From: Megaustenia siamemsis
Taxonomy: Eukaryota; Mollusca; Gastropoda; Stylommatophora; Ariophantidae
Direction: 5' to 3'
DNA: 64,000 nucleotides
Assembly (NCBI GenBank): GCA_032433765.1
Contig: JAVIAB010000159.1
Span: forward strand, 3,874,770-3,938,769
Shown here: positions 23,934 to 35,790 of the stretch, piece by piece
Layout of the letters: the number at the start of each line of letters is the position of its first letter
Numbering within the stretch: the stretch's first letter is position 1
The notes under the pieces: generated by a model
Seen by the model: the letters and a program-made list of their open reading frames with translations, nothing else
The model's database searches: none
Told to the model about the DNA's origin: nothing
Program-made: the position numbers and the translations under genes

Positions 23934-24192
23934 TTCTGGGAGCCGCGATATCTCAGTGGTTAATGAACTGGACTACAAAGGACAAGAGGTAGGGTTCGAT
24001 CCCAACCGAGGGCTTCACCCAGTCTTTAATGGGTACCGGATTTTTTCTGGGAAAGTAAAGCGGTACGGGCGTAATACCGACCACATTACCCCAAAAATCA
24101 TGTGCCGAAGGTCTGTAAAATTTATGGTCAGTAACACCATATTCCCTAAACGCCACTTGGCGTGACGGGGGTACTTTACTTTTTTTTTTTTA
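23934..24192 (+). mobile_element. tRNA-derived SINE, copy 1
   Basis: The head has a box A-like GATATCTCAGTGGTTAATGA and a box B GGTTCGATCCC, the internal polymerase III promoter of a tRNA-related SINE. The body includes CCGGATTTTTTCTGGGAAAG and CCCCAAAAATCATGTGCCG, and the 3' end is GTACTTTAC then a T-run. A 12-bp CTAAGCATTTTT flanks it (23922-23933 and 24193-24204), a target-site duplication within the 19-bp satellite. Confidence 0.85.
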
Positions 24193-25002
24193 CTAAGCAT
24201 TTTTCAAGTGCTCAGTATTTTCTCATATACTTATATATTCACCCCTTTCTCAAGCACTCACCATTTCTCAAGTGTTCATAATTGTATCAAGTACTCACCA
24301 TTTCTCAAGTGTTCATAATTGTATCAAGTACTCACCATTTATCAAGTGTTCATAATTGTATCAAGTGCTCACCACTTTCTCAAGTAATCACCATTTGTTC
24401 AAGTGCTCACAAGTGTATTAAGTACTCACCACTTTCTTAAGTGCTCACAGTTGTTTCAAGTACTCCCCACTTTCTCAAGCACACACCCTTTTCTCAATTA
24501 TAATTGTATCGAGTATTCACCATTTTCTCAAGTTCGCACAATCTTCTCAAGTACTCATCATTTTTTCAAGTGCCTACAATTGTATCAAATATTCACCACT
24601 TTCTCAAGTGCGCACAATCTTCTCAAGCAATCACCAGTTTCTCAAGTGCTCACAATTGTATCAAGTACTCACCACTTTCTCAAATGCTCACAACTGTATC
24701 AAGTACTCAACACATTCACAAGTTCTCACCATTTTCTCAAGTACTCACAATTGTACCAAGAACACACCATTTTCTCATGTGTACACAATCTTCTCAAGAC
24801 TCACCATTTTCACAAGTACTCACACTTTTTTCAAGAACTCAAAATTTGTAACAAGTAATCACCACATTCTCGAACACTCAAAACTGTATCAAGTATTCAC
24901 CAATTTTTCAAGTGCTCAACTAATTTCGAGCACTCACTAATTTCATCAGTGCTCGTCATTTTTTCAAATACTCATAATTGTCTCACGTAAATAATGTAAA
25001 GT

Positions 25003-25249
25003 AAATAGCTCCATCACGCCAAGTGGTGTATAGGGAATATGGTTTTAGTGACCATCATTTTTTAGACCTTCGGCACATGATTTTTGGGGTTAAGTGGTCG
25101 GTATTACGCACGTGCTGCTTTACTTTCCCAGAAAAATAACCGGTACCCTTTTACGGCTGTGTGAATCCGGAAACCGTCAGTCAGGATCGAACCCGACCTT
25201 TTGTCCATTTGTAATCCAGTTCACTAACCACTGAGCTATCGCGGATCTC
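25003..25249 (-). mobile_element. tRNA-derived SINE, copy 2
   Basis: Same family in the opposite direction. On the minus strand the head reads CGCGATAGCTCAGTGGTTAG, a good box A, then GGTTCGATCC (box B). The 3' end lacks the perfect ACTTTAC tail of the others. Flanks AATTGTCTC and AATTGTTTC suggest an imperfect target duplication. Confidence 0.8.
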
Positions 25250-26493
25250 AATTGTTTCAAGTGCTCCCCATTTTCTGAAGTGTCTACCGTAGTTTCAAGC
25301 ACTTGTCATTTGTCCAAGTTTTCGTCATTTTCTCAACTGTTTAACTATTTTGTCAAATATTTACACTTTCCCAAGTGCTCATCATTTTCTCAAATACTCA
25401 CTATTTTCACAAAGTACTCCTCATTTACTCAAGTACTCCAATTTTCTCAAGTACTCTCTATTTTCTCAAGTACTCACTGTTGCCTCAAGTACTCCCCATG
25501 TTTCTCAAGTACTCCCCATTTTCTCAAGTACTCCCCATTTTCTCAAGTACTCCCCATTTTCTCAAGTGCTCACCATTTTCTCAAGTGCTCACCATTTTTC
25601 AAGTGCTCACTGTTGTCTCAAGTACTCACCATTTTCTCAAGTACTCCCCATTTTCTCAAGTGCTCACCATTTTCTCAAGTACTCACTGTTGCCTCAAGTA
25701 CTCCGCATTTTTTAAGTAATCCCCATTTTCTCAAGTGCTCACCTTTTTCTCAAGTACTCCTCGCTTTCTCAAGTACTCCTATTTTCTCAAGTACTCCCCT
25801 TTATGTCAAGAAATCACAATTGTCCCATGTGCTCACCATATTTTGAGTGTTCATTATTTGTTCAAGTGCTCACCATGTTCTAAAGTGCTCACTACATGGG
25901 CTCCTCACTTTCTCAAGTATTTACCATTGTCTGAAATGCTCATCATATTTACAAGTACTCACAGGGACAATCTACAAAGGTGCACTTCTATCAACCAACC
26001 ACCCAATGCTACAATTCAAGATAAGTCATGTTGGTCTCTATAACTTTCAATGAAAGTACATTTGAGACTGGAATGTGACGGCATAAGATCTAATCTCAAA
26101 ACGTTGTTATTCATTCTGTTTTAATGCAGCCTGAACACTAGTTCAAGTAACCGACATTTTGTCGTTGAATTATCAGTATTGTCCGTTTCAAAATGGTTAG
26201 CCGCCATTTAATAATTAATATATCGGTAACCACTTGAATGAAATTGTTCAAATTTTGCACATGACATAATAATCTCACTGTCCCCACGAATATATATATT
26301 TTTCCTAATTAAAAAACTTATGGCTTTAAATATTCTTTATTTAATGTATACAAATTTACTACCTCCTAGACAAACAATTATTTTATATGGTTTACGGGTG
26401 TTCAATCAGAGTGGATCTGGCGAACTCTACTTGTGATGTTCTGTCTGTGGGGGCGATCAACACACTTAGCCTGACAGCTGACTTCATGTGGGA

Positions 26494-26525
26494 GTCTGGA
26501 ATCCTACTCTGATTGAGTCCTGATC

Positions 26526-26562
<37 letters not shown>
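26494..26562 (+). mobile_element. 3' end of a Jockey-like LINE with GA tail
   Basis: GTCTGGAATCCTACTCTGAT then TGAGTCCTGATCGCAGAGAG matches, with two differences over 40 bp, the 3' end of the Jockey-like copy at 28823-30556, including the VWNxTLIES stop. It is followed by about 20 GA units, the tail repeat. How far it extends upstream is unclear. Confidence 0.6.
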
Positions 26563-26564
<2 letters not shown>

Positions 26565-26759
26565 TGGTTTTACCCTTCATGTTTATTACCTATTTCGCTT
26601 GCTAATCTTTCACACAATTCCCGTGATTTGTGTAGTTTCTCCGCACATTGTTGCACGATGTTTGAACGACAAGTAAATTTTGAATGTTTATAAACAGCTT
26701 CCGTTTCTATTCATTGGCGTTATATAAATCATTTAGTGTTCTAGGCATTTATTGAAATG

Positions 26760-28161
26760 AGTGTTAAAGTCAAGTTTATGACACTGCAATCAGTTGCAGT
26801 GAAGATTTATAAATATTTCTGCAGAGAATCTAAGTGTGGAAACTATATCGGATTATCTCAAATCCTGAAAAAAGAATTATTCACATTTTCGGTTTAAGTA
26901 AGCGTTCATTTAATTAATCAATTACTCAAAGCTAAAGGAATTGTAAGTTCAATCAATACCAGCACGCAAAGAAAAACAAATAGTAGATAGTTTTGACAGA
27001 GATGTGATTTTAAGAGTGATTGGTATTATCTTCGATTCCAAAGAAACCGTGACAGTTAAAAAACTGAAAAATCGGCTGAGAACACACAAAGACATTGATG
27101 TGTCGAAACCCACATTAAGGAGAACAATTAGAAGCATCGGCTTTACGTTCAGGAAGTACAGCTGTGTAAGAAACGTCATCTGCGAGAATCCACACTTAAT
27201 ATCTATGAGAAGCCAATATTGACGTGAAGTACAGCTGTGTAAGAAACGTCATCTACGAGAAGCCACACTTAATATCTATGAGAAGCCAATATTGACGTGA
27301 AGTACGCGAAATGTGCAATCAGATTATGATATTGTGTATGAGGATGAAACTTGGATCAATGATCACCACACACGTGAAAGGAATGGCAGTTATCAGATGG
27401 AACGATTAAAGGAATGGCAGTTATCAGATGGAAGGATTAAGGAATGGCAGTTATCAGATGGAACGATTAAAGGGTAATGTACCCAGTGGAAAAGGGCAAC
27501 GTCTGATTATGGCACATGCAGGCAGCACACATAATGGGCTGGTGAAAATGCTGAGCTTATTTTCACCTCCAATCATACGAACAACCGGGACATTCATACC
27601 GAGATGAACCGTAACATATTTAGAGAGTGGATTGTAAATACTCTTCTTTCGTCCATAGACAGACCATCCTGTGTGATAATACACTACCATACCACAACGC
27701 TGTGACAGATGAAGACAAAATCCCGACATCTTCGAGTACAAAAGATGCTATAAAGATCTGGCTTAGAAAAGAAGACATTCCATTTAACGAGGGGTGTCTG
27801 AAAACTAAATTATTGTCCCTTGTTAAGATATCACAAAAGACTCAGATATTCACATAGACAAGTTGATTCAACAGCATGGTCATATGTGTTTGAGACTTCC
27901 ACCGTATCATTCACATTTAAACCCAATTGAACTCGTTTGGGCAAAAGTTAAAGGACAGATAGCAGCTGAGAATACAGCTTTCAAACTATGCGATATAATA
28001 GAACTTGCATATGCCGCCCTCTCACAGATTGACAATGACTATTGACGTAAATGTGTTGAACACGTCTTGAAGGAGGTAAATAATTATTGGAATAATGATG
28101 GACTGTCGTTCGTTCAACCGAGTATGGTCATCAATATGTTAGATTCCTCTGATTCCGAATG
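26760..28161 (+). pseudogene. Degenerate DDE transposase (IS630/Tc1-mariner-like)
   Basis: Segments in several frames follow the order of a DDE_3-type transposase. An N-terminal part reads MSVKVKFMTLQSVAVKIYKY. Next comes a stretch with IVDSFDRDVILRVIGIIFDS. The first acidic motif is YEDETWINDHHT (about 27335), then CDNTLPYHN (about 27675) for the second, and HSHLNPIELVWAKVKG (about 27910) for the third. The frame ends MLDSSDSE at 28161. There are several stops and frameshifts. Parts are tandemly duplicated: about 70 bp twice at 27155-27300 and about 30 bp three times at 27385-27475. The protein would have cut and joined its own DNA; this copy is dead. Terminal inverted repeats were not found. 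Confidence 0.75.
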
Positions 28162-28259
28162 AGTAAGTAAATATATGTATGTATGGCCTTTAGCGTCTTG
28201 ACATACGATTGGTGGCATGCAATCATGGTAAGTCAGTAGTTTGGTAAGCATTAGTGTCT

Positions 28260-28812
28260 CATATTGGGTGCTGCTTTACTGAACATCTTCTCTCGTGGCT
28301 GAATTTGCCAATCCTGGACAGACAGATCCATCCACAGAACGATCAAGGTGTATTTGCAGTACCTGGCCTTGTCTCTTTTCTCTTGCGCCTTTTATCGTCT
28401 GAATTTGATATCAGCACAGTCTTGAAAATTGCTGTGCCATTTTTTGAATTTTTGCTCTCCGTGTGCTACGATCCGCAGCCACATTTTCACAGTTTCTTTC
28501 ACTTATAGAAAATTCCCTCAAGGATGCCCTGCAAACATCCTTATATCTCAGCACTGGTCTGCCCTTTGATCTCTTTACGTCCTTAAGTTCTCCATATCAT
28601 ATTTGTTTGGGAATACAATTGTTTGCCATTCTTCTTACATGGCCCAGCCACCTTAGTCTACGAATCCTAAGCGTTGCCATGATCGATGGGAGTTCGGCTC
28701 GTTGTAAGACATTAGAGTTAATTACTTTGTCCTGCCATTTGATGTTTATAATCTTGCGAAGGCAACTTACATGAAAGCTTTTCTCCTGCCCTTCATAGGT
28801 AATCCAAATGTC
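28260..28812 (-). pseudogene. LINE C-terminal domain and zinc finger
   Basis: Minus strand: SDIWITYEGQEKSFHVSCLR, then RLRWLGHVRRMANNCIPKQI, then LKDVKRSKGRPVLRYKDVCR, and a final CGWICLSRIGKFSHERRC zinc-finger motif. It joins directly onto YGS at 30567 once the Jockey-like insertion is removed. The duplicated target TGATCCGTAT spans the join. Several frameshifts are present. Confidence 0.8.
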
Positions 28813-28822
28813 TGATCCGTAT

Positions 28823-30556
28823 CTCTTTCTCTGCGATCAAGACTCAATCAGAGTAAGATTCCAGACTTCATCATAACTGAGCGGATGGTTCTCTTGTGGT
28901 AATCTCCCTCCCTCTTTAGCTAATTTGCCTGCGCCTTCGTTCCCGTGTATATTACAGCGTGATGGTATCCACTGAATGACTACTCTCTGGAAGTTATTGC
29001 ATAGTTGGTCCAGGGTTGTTCCCAGGTCATCTAGTTCATTGTTCTTGTGGCTTTTTAGAGCTGATAGTACTGACAGAGCATCAGTCAGAATCACAAATTT
29101 ATTGTGCATATTATTTTTTATGTTGAGTAGCCAGTGTTGCAGCACCTGAGGGCCTCAGTTTCTGCTTTAAAGTTGTTTGAGAGAATTTCCCAGTAGCTAT
29201 TGATTGACTTGGTGATCTCGTCCTGATTGGGTGTCTTTTTTCATGATTCCTGTTATATTTTCCTTAAGTTCAGGTATTTTATGTTCCCCATGAGGAGACA
29301 TATCAGATGGGCCCAAGGGTTTCGATATTGTTTGGGAAAGTACTGGGTCTCCAGTAGTTAGTTCATTGGCGATTGCAGCGAAGTTGCTCCTCTTTAGTCG
29401 TACAATTCCGGAACCAGTTATTCTTTGGTGCATGGGGTGGCTAAGAGCCTTCTATATTTCGCCGTTTGTTGCAATACTTTAGTGACCCGTCTGTCATCTT
29501 CTTCTTCTTTCTTCTTTTCTCTTTTCACTGATACCTAAAAGTGTTGTGGTTTATATCATTTGTCGTTCTTGTGCTGCTCGAATTGTCTGAATTAGTGATT
29601 TTCATTTGTTGTTACATGTCTCTGTCCTGCATCTATCCATCTTCTCTGGGTCTTTCTCTTGGTCTTTTTACATGCATTCTCGAGAAGAACGCCCTTAGTG
29701 AGATTCATTCTGACCAGGTGACCAAACCATTTAAGTTGTAGTTGTTCTATATATTCTTGGCAGGGTTTGTTCCTACTATTTTTCTTATGGTTTCATTTGG
29801 TATTCTATCTCTTCTTGTGTTGTTTGTTACTTTTCTCAAGCAACGCATCGCACATGTATTGATCTTTCTTAAATGTGATTTAGAAAGGGTCTATGATTGA
29901 CTTTCATAGCATAAAGTTGGTCTGTCTTAAATTTAAGTCTGTCATCTAAGGGTTGTAAACCTGTTACTGTTTCTAGAGTCCTGATAGGTGTAGATTTCAT
30001 AGCACCAGTGATGATACGGGCAGCTTGGTTCTGTGTTCTGTTAATTTTGCTGAGGTATGATTTGGAAACCATAGTCCAGGCTGTGACTCCATACTCTAGG
30101 ACTGGTCTGATTGTTCCTACGTATAGTCTTTTCAAGATATTGCTGTCTGTTCCTGCCAATTTCTTCATAATATTTGTTGGTTTTCTGTCTTTTTTTCTTG
30201 CTCTGTCTATCTGATTTTTCCAAGTCATTCTGCGATTCATGGTGACGCCAAGATATGTTGGGTTTTGGTCAATAGGGAGTGTATGGTATTTTATCTTCAA
30301 GTTTGAAGAGTGTGTTTCTTGATAAGCTGAAAATTGTATATGTAGTCTTTTTTTTTTCGTTAATTGGTAGAACCAGGTGTTTTGTCCATTTTTCAAGTTT
30401 ACCTAGGGCATCTTGCATCCTGGGTCCAGCCATCGACATACTTTCCTCGCGAGCCCATAACGCCAGATCATCTGCGTGTATTGCTGAGTGTATTCGAGGT
30501 GGAATGTCCATGACGATGTCATTTTCCTCAGAAAATGGTTTCACAGTTCATCCAGA
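28823..30556 (-). mobile_element. Jockey-like LINE (RT 3' part plus RNase H), 5'-truncated
   Basis: Minus strand order: RT catalytic box AIHADDLALWAREES (about 30450), thumb region NPTYLGVTMNRRMTWKNQID, then LYVGTIRPVLEYGVTAWTMV, NRTQNQAARIITGAMKSTPI and GLQPLDDRLKFKTDQLYAMK. An RNase H-like domain follows (ILTDALSVLSALKSHKN, VVIQWIPSRCNIHGNEGAGK) and ends SYDEVWNLTLIES with a short GA-rich tail. The 10-bp TGATCCGTAT lies on both sides (28813-28822, 30557-30566). It inserted into the C-terminal part of the host LINE, in the same direction. The RT N-terminal half is absent and a foreign LINE piece lies within 29440-29880. Confidence 0.85.
29470..29880 (-). mobile_element. LINE C-terminal fragment nested in the Jockey-like copy
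   Basis: The minus strand reads CAMRCLRKVTNNTRRDRIPN, then ETIRKIVGTNPAK, and in another frame QLQLKWFGHLVRMN. This is the late RT region of a RTE-type LINE and not part of Jockey. It ends in GAA-rich sequence near 29500. It separates the Jockey thumb region from its RNase H. I could not find a clear target duplication, so the limits are approximate. Confidence 0.6.
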
Positions 30557-30566
30557 TGATCCGTAT

Positions 30567-31692
30567 AGAAGTGTACTAAGCACACAACGTTGGTAAATTT
30601 GAATCTTAGTCCTGAGTATTAAATTGATGTTAACCCATGCTCTATCTTTAAGTTTACCAAATGTGGAAGCTGTCTTTCCTATTCTGGAATTTATTTCTTC
30701 TTCAAGGCAGACATTGGTTGTGACCATAGAACCGAGATAGGTGAACTTTCTCACAGGTTCAAGTGGTATGTTATTTAATGATATAGCTGTTCTGGCTACA
30801 CCTTGCTAAAACACCACAGTCGTCTCGATACTTATTGATAGGGAGAATAATTCACATGATCTAGCTAGATTATCAATCATTGATAGCAGGACGGATTCAT
30901 CATGAGCAACTAGTGATGTATCATCAGCGAATAGAAACTCCTTGATTAGGGTCACAGTGGTTTTTACTTTTGACCTCCGACGTGCAAGATTGAATAAGGA
31001 GCCGTCAGATCTTGACCGAATGTAGATGTCTCCAGAGGCGGTTTCAAACGCATTGTGTAGAAGGGCAGCGAAGAATTTACCGAATAGAGTAGGGGCAAGG
31101 ACACATCCTTGTTTGACTCCACAGTTCATCTCAAAGGCTGGGAAGATCTACCGTCGAACTGGATGATGGCAGACATATTGTTGTGAAATGACTTGATCAA
31201 CTTAAGTAATGTAGGAGCGTAGCCAACATTTTCCAACACCTTGTATAGACCTGCTCTGCTCACTGTGTCAAACAAATTTGTGAGATCAACAAAGGCTATA
31301 AATAGAGGTCTTCTCTGTTCCTTTAATTTTTCTTGCAACTGGCGGAGAGTAAAAATCATATCCGTGGTTGACCGTCCAGCTCTAAACCCACACTGGGACT
31401 CAGGAAGGATACGTTCCGCCAATTGATGTAGTCGGTTTAAAACAATTCTTGCGAATGCCTTTCCAGTTATACTCAAGAGTGATATACACCTATATTTGTT
31501 GCAATCGCCTTTGTCTCCCTTATTTTTTTTATAACGTTACAATCTTGGCATCTTTCACGTCTTAGGGTATATCACCACTTCTCCAGCATTGGACAAGGAG
31601 TTTGTAGAGGTGGGGCAGGAGTGTTTCAAGGTTTTCCTTGAGTAGTTCGGCTGGGATGTTGTCGTTACCAGAAGCTTTTCCTCTTGAGAGGT
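30567..31692 (-). pseudogene. LINE reverse transcriptase core
   Basis: Minus strand: RGKASGNDNIPAELLKENLE at the FB2 junction, SQCGFRAGRSTTDMIFTLRQ, motif A as AFVDLTNLFDTVSRAGL (usually FVDLTKAFDTVSR), motif B as CGVKQGCVLAPTLFGKFF, motif C FADDTSLVAHDE, then FTYLGSMVTTNVCLEEEIN and VLSTLLYGSS where the Jockey-like element entered. The catalytic aspartates of motifs A and C are present. Breaks near 31530, 31130 and 30790 make it non-functional. It would copy LINE RNA into DNA at the nicked target. Confidence 0.85.
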
Positions 31693-32560
31693 CGCGGAAG
31701 TAGTAGCTGTGGCTGTGAACCCACCCTAAAAGTGCACGCACATGCACCGAAAGACAATAGATTTGGCACCGACTTTGCACGAAACTGCACCGCAAAAAAA
31801 AAAAAAAAAAAAAATTTCGAATTCGCTATTTTTTCGAACTTCATTATTTTTTTTTTTTGGGGGGGGGGGGGGAATTTTTTTTTTTTTTTTTGGTGTTCGT
31901 CAGTTTGTCGAAACGGTCCACTGCGTCTGAGAGATTAACTCAGGTAAATTCAAAAGAGACTCGGTGCTAATCGGCTTCTCGAGCGGGGGTCGTGCGGCTC
32001 TCGCTGTGTGTTAGAGGAAAATATTTGTGAAAGAGTATTTTAAAAGAGTATATTTGTGAAAGTAAAAATTCAGAATTATTTAAAAAATATGTATTTGTGA
32101 AAGTAAAAAACTCAGAATTATTAAAAATAAAAATAAAAAAATAAATAAAAACAATAAAAAGTCTCCCTTCAGGATTCGAACACGGGTCTACTACGTGACA
32201 GGAGGCGACATGTAAAAAAAATGCTGACAAGCAATGACGTTGAAGGGGTATTGTTACGAAAAGGAAAATACGACTAGCTCGCGGGTGGGAACGAGTTCGT
32301 CGGCACAGGTGTGTTATTGTAGTATCGCTAACATCATGTGCCAGGATAGCGGTTCTTGGGGAAAGATTATTGGTCGTGTGTGTTATCGCTACCAACATCA
32401 TCATGTGTCTTGTAGTAAGGTGTGCTAATATTAAATAGTGACGCTCGCTCTCTCTCATTCATGGTAAAGCAAAACAAAATTCTATATTTCTCAACTTTAT
32501 TAATACATCATATATATATATTACTGTCCGGTTGCTGATAATTTTAACCGTCTGGGTTTC

Positions 32561-32770
32561 CTACACAACCGCCCTCCATTTTGACACAACCTTGATCAAA
32601 GCTGGAATAGGTAATCGGTGACTTTGCTGAAACATCCTGGGCATCCAGACTGGCTGCCGGAGCTGTCGTCTGATTAACAAGAGTGAGGTCCCCTTGGTTA
32701 ACAACAGGCGGCGTGTAGTTGAGGTTAGCATAAGCGTTTTCGAGACTGCCTTAACGCCATCTTTAGACAA
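32561..32770 (-). other. Protein-like remnant in FB2 (left copy)
   Basis: The minus strand has a 61-codon frame with LNYTPPVVNQGDLTLVNQTT, AASLDAQDVSAKSPITYSSF and DQVVSKWRAVV before a stop. An overlapping frame is also open. The residue mix is unlike the flanking repeats and could be the C-terminus of a lost element gene. I do not recognise it. The mirror copy is at 37757-37960, plus strand. Confidence 0.35.
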
Positions 32771-32799
32771 TGGAACTACCCCCTCTGCCTTCATGTCCT

Positions 32800-33520
32800 A
32801 TCATCATCATGTGCCACCCTCAACAACAGTATCAACCCCTTCATGTCCTATCATCATCAAGCAACACAAAGTATCAACCCCTTCATGGCCTATCATCATG
32901 TGCCACACAAAGTATCAACCCCTTCATGTCCTATCATCATGTGCCACACAAAGTATCAACCCCTTCATGTCCTATCATCATCAAGCCACACAAAGTATCA
33001 ACCCCTTCATGTCCTATCATCATCAAGCCACACAAAGTATCAACCCCTTCATGGCCTATCATCATGTGCCACCCTCACACCATCACCCCTTCATGTCCTA
33101 TCATCATCAAGCCACACAAAGTATCAACCCCTTCATGTCCTATCATCATGTGCCACCCTCAACACCATCACCCCTTCATGCCTATCATCATCATCATCAT
33201 GTGCCACCCTCAACACCATCACCCTTCATGGCCTATCATCATGTGCCATCCTCAACACCATCATCCCTTCATGTCCTATCATCATCATGTGCCACCCTCA
33301 ACACCATCATCCCTTCATGTCCTATCATCATCATGTGCCACCCTCAACACCATCATCCCTTCATGTCCTATCATCATCATGTGCCACCCTCAACCCATCA
33401 TCCCTTCATGTCCTATCATCATCATGTGCCACCCTCAACACCATCATCCCTTCATGTCCTATCATCATCATGTGCCACCCTCAACACCATCATCAGCCCT
33501 TCAGGTCATATCATCAAGCC
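32800..33520 (+). repeat. 42-46-bp minisatellite (FB2 left arm)
   Basis: About 17 units mixing TTCATGTCCTATCATCATCA with either AGCCACACAAAGTATCAACC or TGTGCCACCCTCAACACCAT. The mirror is at 37045-37735. Three overlapping open frames near 290 codons each are repeat read-through. Confidence 0.9.
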
Positions 33521-33849
33521 ACACAAAGTATCAACCAGCGAAATTCTCTCTCTGTCTCTCTCACATTCATGGTAAACCAAAACAAAATAGGCTCATACTC
33601 AAAAAGTCGACCTAAAATCCCAAAAGCTACTCACATAGTCATACTAGTTAGACACAACGAGCAGGAAGTTATATTCAAGGTCCAAATATTGGACCAAATC
33701 ACTAAGATTTTACCACCATAACACACAAATTTAGGGTTCATAATAAAAAAAGTCGACCTTAAAACCATACAAATCTACTCCCATACTCATAAAAGTTAGA
33801 CACATCAAACAGATAATTACTTCCAAACTCCAAAAAGTTAGACCAAATC

Positions 33850-34330
33850 ATGCCTCGATCGTTCTCTAACATTGCCACGATCGTTCTTTAACATTACCTC
33901 GAGCGTTCTCTAACATTGCCTCTATCGTTTTCTAAAATTGCCTCCAGCATTCTCTAACATTGCCACGATCGTTCTTTAACATTACCTCGAGCGTTCTCTA
34001 ACATTGCCTCGATCGTTCTCTAAAATTGCCTCCAGCGTTCTCTAACATTGCCTCGATCGTTCTCTAAAATTGCCTCCAGCGTTCTCTAACATTGCCACGA
34101 TCGTTCTTTAACATTGCCTCCAGCGTTCTCTAACATTGCCACGATCGTTCTTTAACATTACCTCGAGCGTTCTCTAACATTGCCTCCAACGTTCTCTAAC
34201 ATTGCCACGATCGTTCTTTAACATTGCCTCCAGCGTTCTCTAACATTGCCTCGAGCGTTCTCTAACATTGCCACGATCGTTCTTTAACATTGCCTCCAAC
34301 GTTCTCTAACATTCCCTTGCTCGTTCTCTA
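33850..34330 (+). repeat. 22-bp minisatellite (FB2 left arm)
   Basis: About 21 units of CGATCGTTCTTTAACATTGC or CCAGCGTTCTCTAACATTGC with one or two more bases. The mirror is at 36205-36715, with the order of variants partly conserved. Confidence 0.9.
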
Positions 34331-34744
34331 ACATTTTCATTAGTTGGAGTCTTTGTGTTGCCTTCTTAGTGAGATTCTCTACGTGTTTCTTCAGGCTCAA
34401 TTGTCAGTCTAGTTGTATTCCTAAAAATCTATTTCCATACTGATACTAGTTAGACACATCGATCAGATAGTTACATCCAAAGTCCCGCCAAATCGCAAAC
34501 ATTTTACCCCAGAACATAAAAATTTAGGGTTATACTCAAAAAGTCGACCTAAAAATCCCAAAAGCTACTCACATAGTCATACTAGTTAGACACAACGAAT
34601 AGGAAGTTATATTCTAGGTCCAAAATGTTAGACCAAATCACAACGAACCACGAACCACAACCCCATGAACCCTGGACTTAACGAACCACGAACCACAACC
34701 CCACGAACCATGGACTTAACGAACCATCAACTAACGAACCATGG

Positions 34745-35095
34745 ACTGGACTTAACAAAGACAGCGTCGAGGAGAGATATAATTTGCGGTCTCTTGCTCT
34801 TCTGTTCGCCTCTGCTGCTGGTATGTTTCCTAGCGCTTCTAATTGTACATCGACCCATCCTTTTTCGTGGTCGACAGTTGGGTCTGGTGTTCTCACAACA
34901 TTTTGCTGAAGGCTCGTTGTGTTTTTGATCTGTCTGCCCTGTCACCTAGCCAAACTATTTTATCAGTTGTTTCCTTATATATTCTATGATGGGGGCTATT
35001 CCTAGCTTTCTTCTCAGTTCTTCATTTCTGAGCTTATCTCTCAGACTGTTTCCTGTCATTCGTCTAACACATTTCATCTCTGAGATCACACAAAT
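34745..35095 (-). mobile_element. LINE C-terminal remnant inside FB2 left arm
   Basis: Reverse complement of 35460-35790, where the plus strand reads MKCVRRMTGNSLRDKLRNEE, then LRRKLGIAPIIEYIRKQLI and, after shifts, GWVDVQLEALGNIPAAEANR and RARDRKLYLSSTLSLLS. These are late RT segments of a RTE-like LINE. Its presence at mirrored positions in both arms means it inserted before the arms were duplicated, or was copied between them. Confidence 0.65.
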
Positions 35096-35206
35096 TTAGG
35101 CACATACTCAAAAAGTCGACCTCAAAACCATAAAAATCTACTCCCACATTCATCTAAAAGTTACACCAAAACCGCACCAGATTTGCAACGTTTGGCACAA
35201 TGCACC

Positions 35207-35298
35207 TTCGTAAGGGGCGTAACAATCAGCCTTCGTAAGGGGCGTATCAATCATAAAAGTAATTAGCAAAGTAAATTTTTGGTATGGGGATGTCTATT
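35207..35298. other. FB2 central spacer
   Basis: This 92-bp spacer contains CTTCGTAAGGGGCGTA twice and TTTTTGGTATGGGGATGTCTA split over two words. The latter and the GGGGCGTAAC word also occur in the FB1 core repeats, so both spacers or cores come from related sequence. Confidence 0.7.
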
Positions 35299-35459
35299 GG
35301 TGCATTGTGCCAAACTGGTTCGCGTGTCAAACTTGTGCATGTTTTTGCACGTTGCAAATCTGGTGCGGTTTTGGTGTAACTTTTAGATGAATGTGGGAGT
35401 AGATTTTTATGGTTTTGAGGTCGACTTTTTGAGTATGTGCCTAAATTTGTGTGATCTCA

Positions 35460-35790
35460 GAGATGAAATGTGTTAGACGAATGACAGGAAACAGTCTGAG
35501 AGATAAGCTCAGAAATGAAGAACTGAGAAGAAAGCTAGGAATAGCCCCCATCATAGAATATATAAGGAAACAACTGATAAAATAGTTTGGCTAGGTGACA
35601 GGGCAGACAGATCAAAAACACAACGAGCCTTCAGCAAATGTTGTGAGAACACCAGACCCAACTGTCGACCACGAAAAAGGATGGGTCGATGTACAATTAG
35701 AAGCGCTAGGAAACATACCAGCAGCAGAGGCGAACAGAAGAGCAAGAGACCGCAAATTATATCTCTCCTCGACGCTGTCTTTGTTAAGTC
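35460..35790 (+). mobile_element. LINE C-terminal remnant inside FB2 right arm
   Basis: Same remnant as the left-arm copy (see 34745-35095). The frame is broken near 35580 at QLIK, followed by FG, where LINEs usually have KWFGH. Confidence 0.65.

Larger units (their letters stand above)
23641..25975 (+). repeat. 19-bp satellite, TCAAGTACTCACCATTTTC subfamily
   Basis: Around 100 degenerate units of TCAAGTACTCACCATTTTC (variants GTGCTC, CTCCCC, AATTGTA). The array is interrupted by two SINE insertions at 23934-24192 and 25003-25249. Units are most uniform at 25440-25830. 25976-26390 is unique AT-rich sequence without a gene. Confidence 0.88.
31699..35206 (+). repeat. FB2 left arm
   Basis: From the tip: 95 bp of tip; A-, T- and G-homopolymers (31794-31895); AT-rich sequence with a TTTGTGAAAGTAAAAA repeat (32020-32150); a protein-like remnant on the minus strand (32561-32770); an ATCATCATGTGCCACCCTC minisatellite (32800-33520); a TTAGACACA-type segment; a 22-bp minisatellite (33850-34330); a short GTTCGTGG-type block (34640-34745); a LINE C-terminal remnant (34745-35095); and 110 bp to the spacer. 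Confidence 0.9.

Noticed and set aside
32160..32220. tRNA-like GTTCGAATCC box B in the FB2 arms (also at about 38335, 38735, 39135)
   Set aside because: No box A at the right distance and no cloverleaf could be drawn.
32694..33721. Three overlapping frames of about 290 codons (His/Pro-rich) and their mirrors at 36913-37827
   Set aside because: They are the ATCATCATGTGCCACC minisatellite of FB2 translated in each frame.
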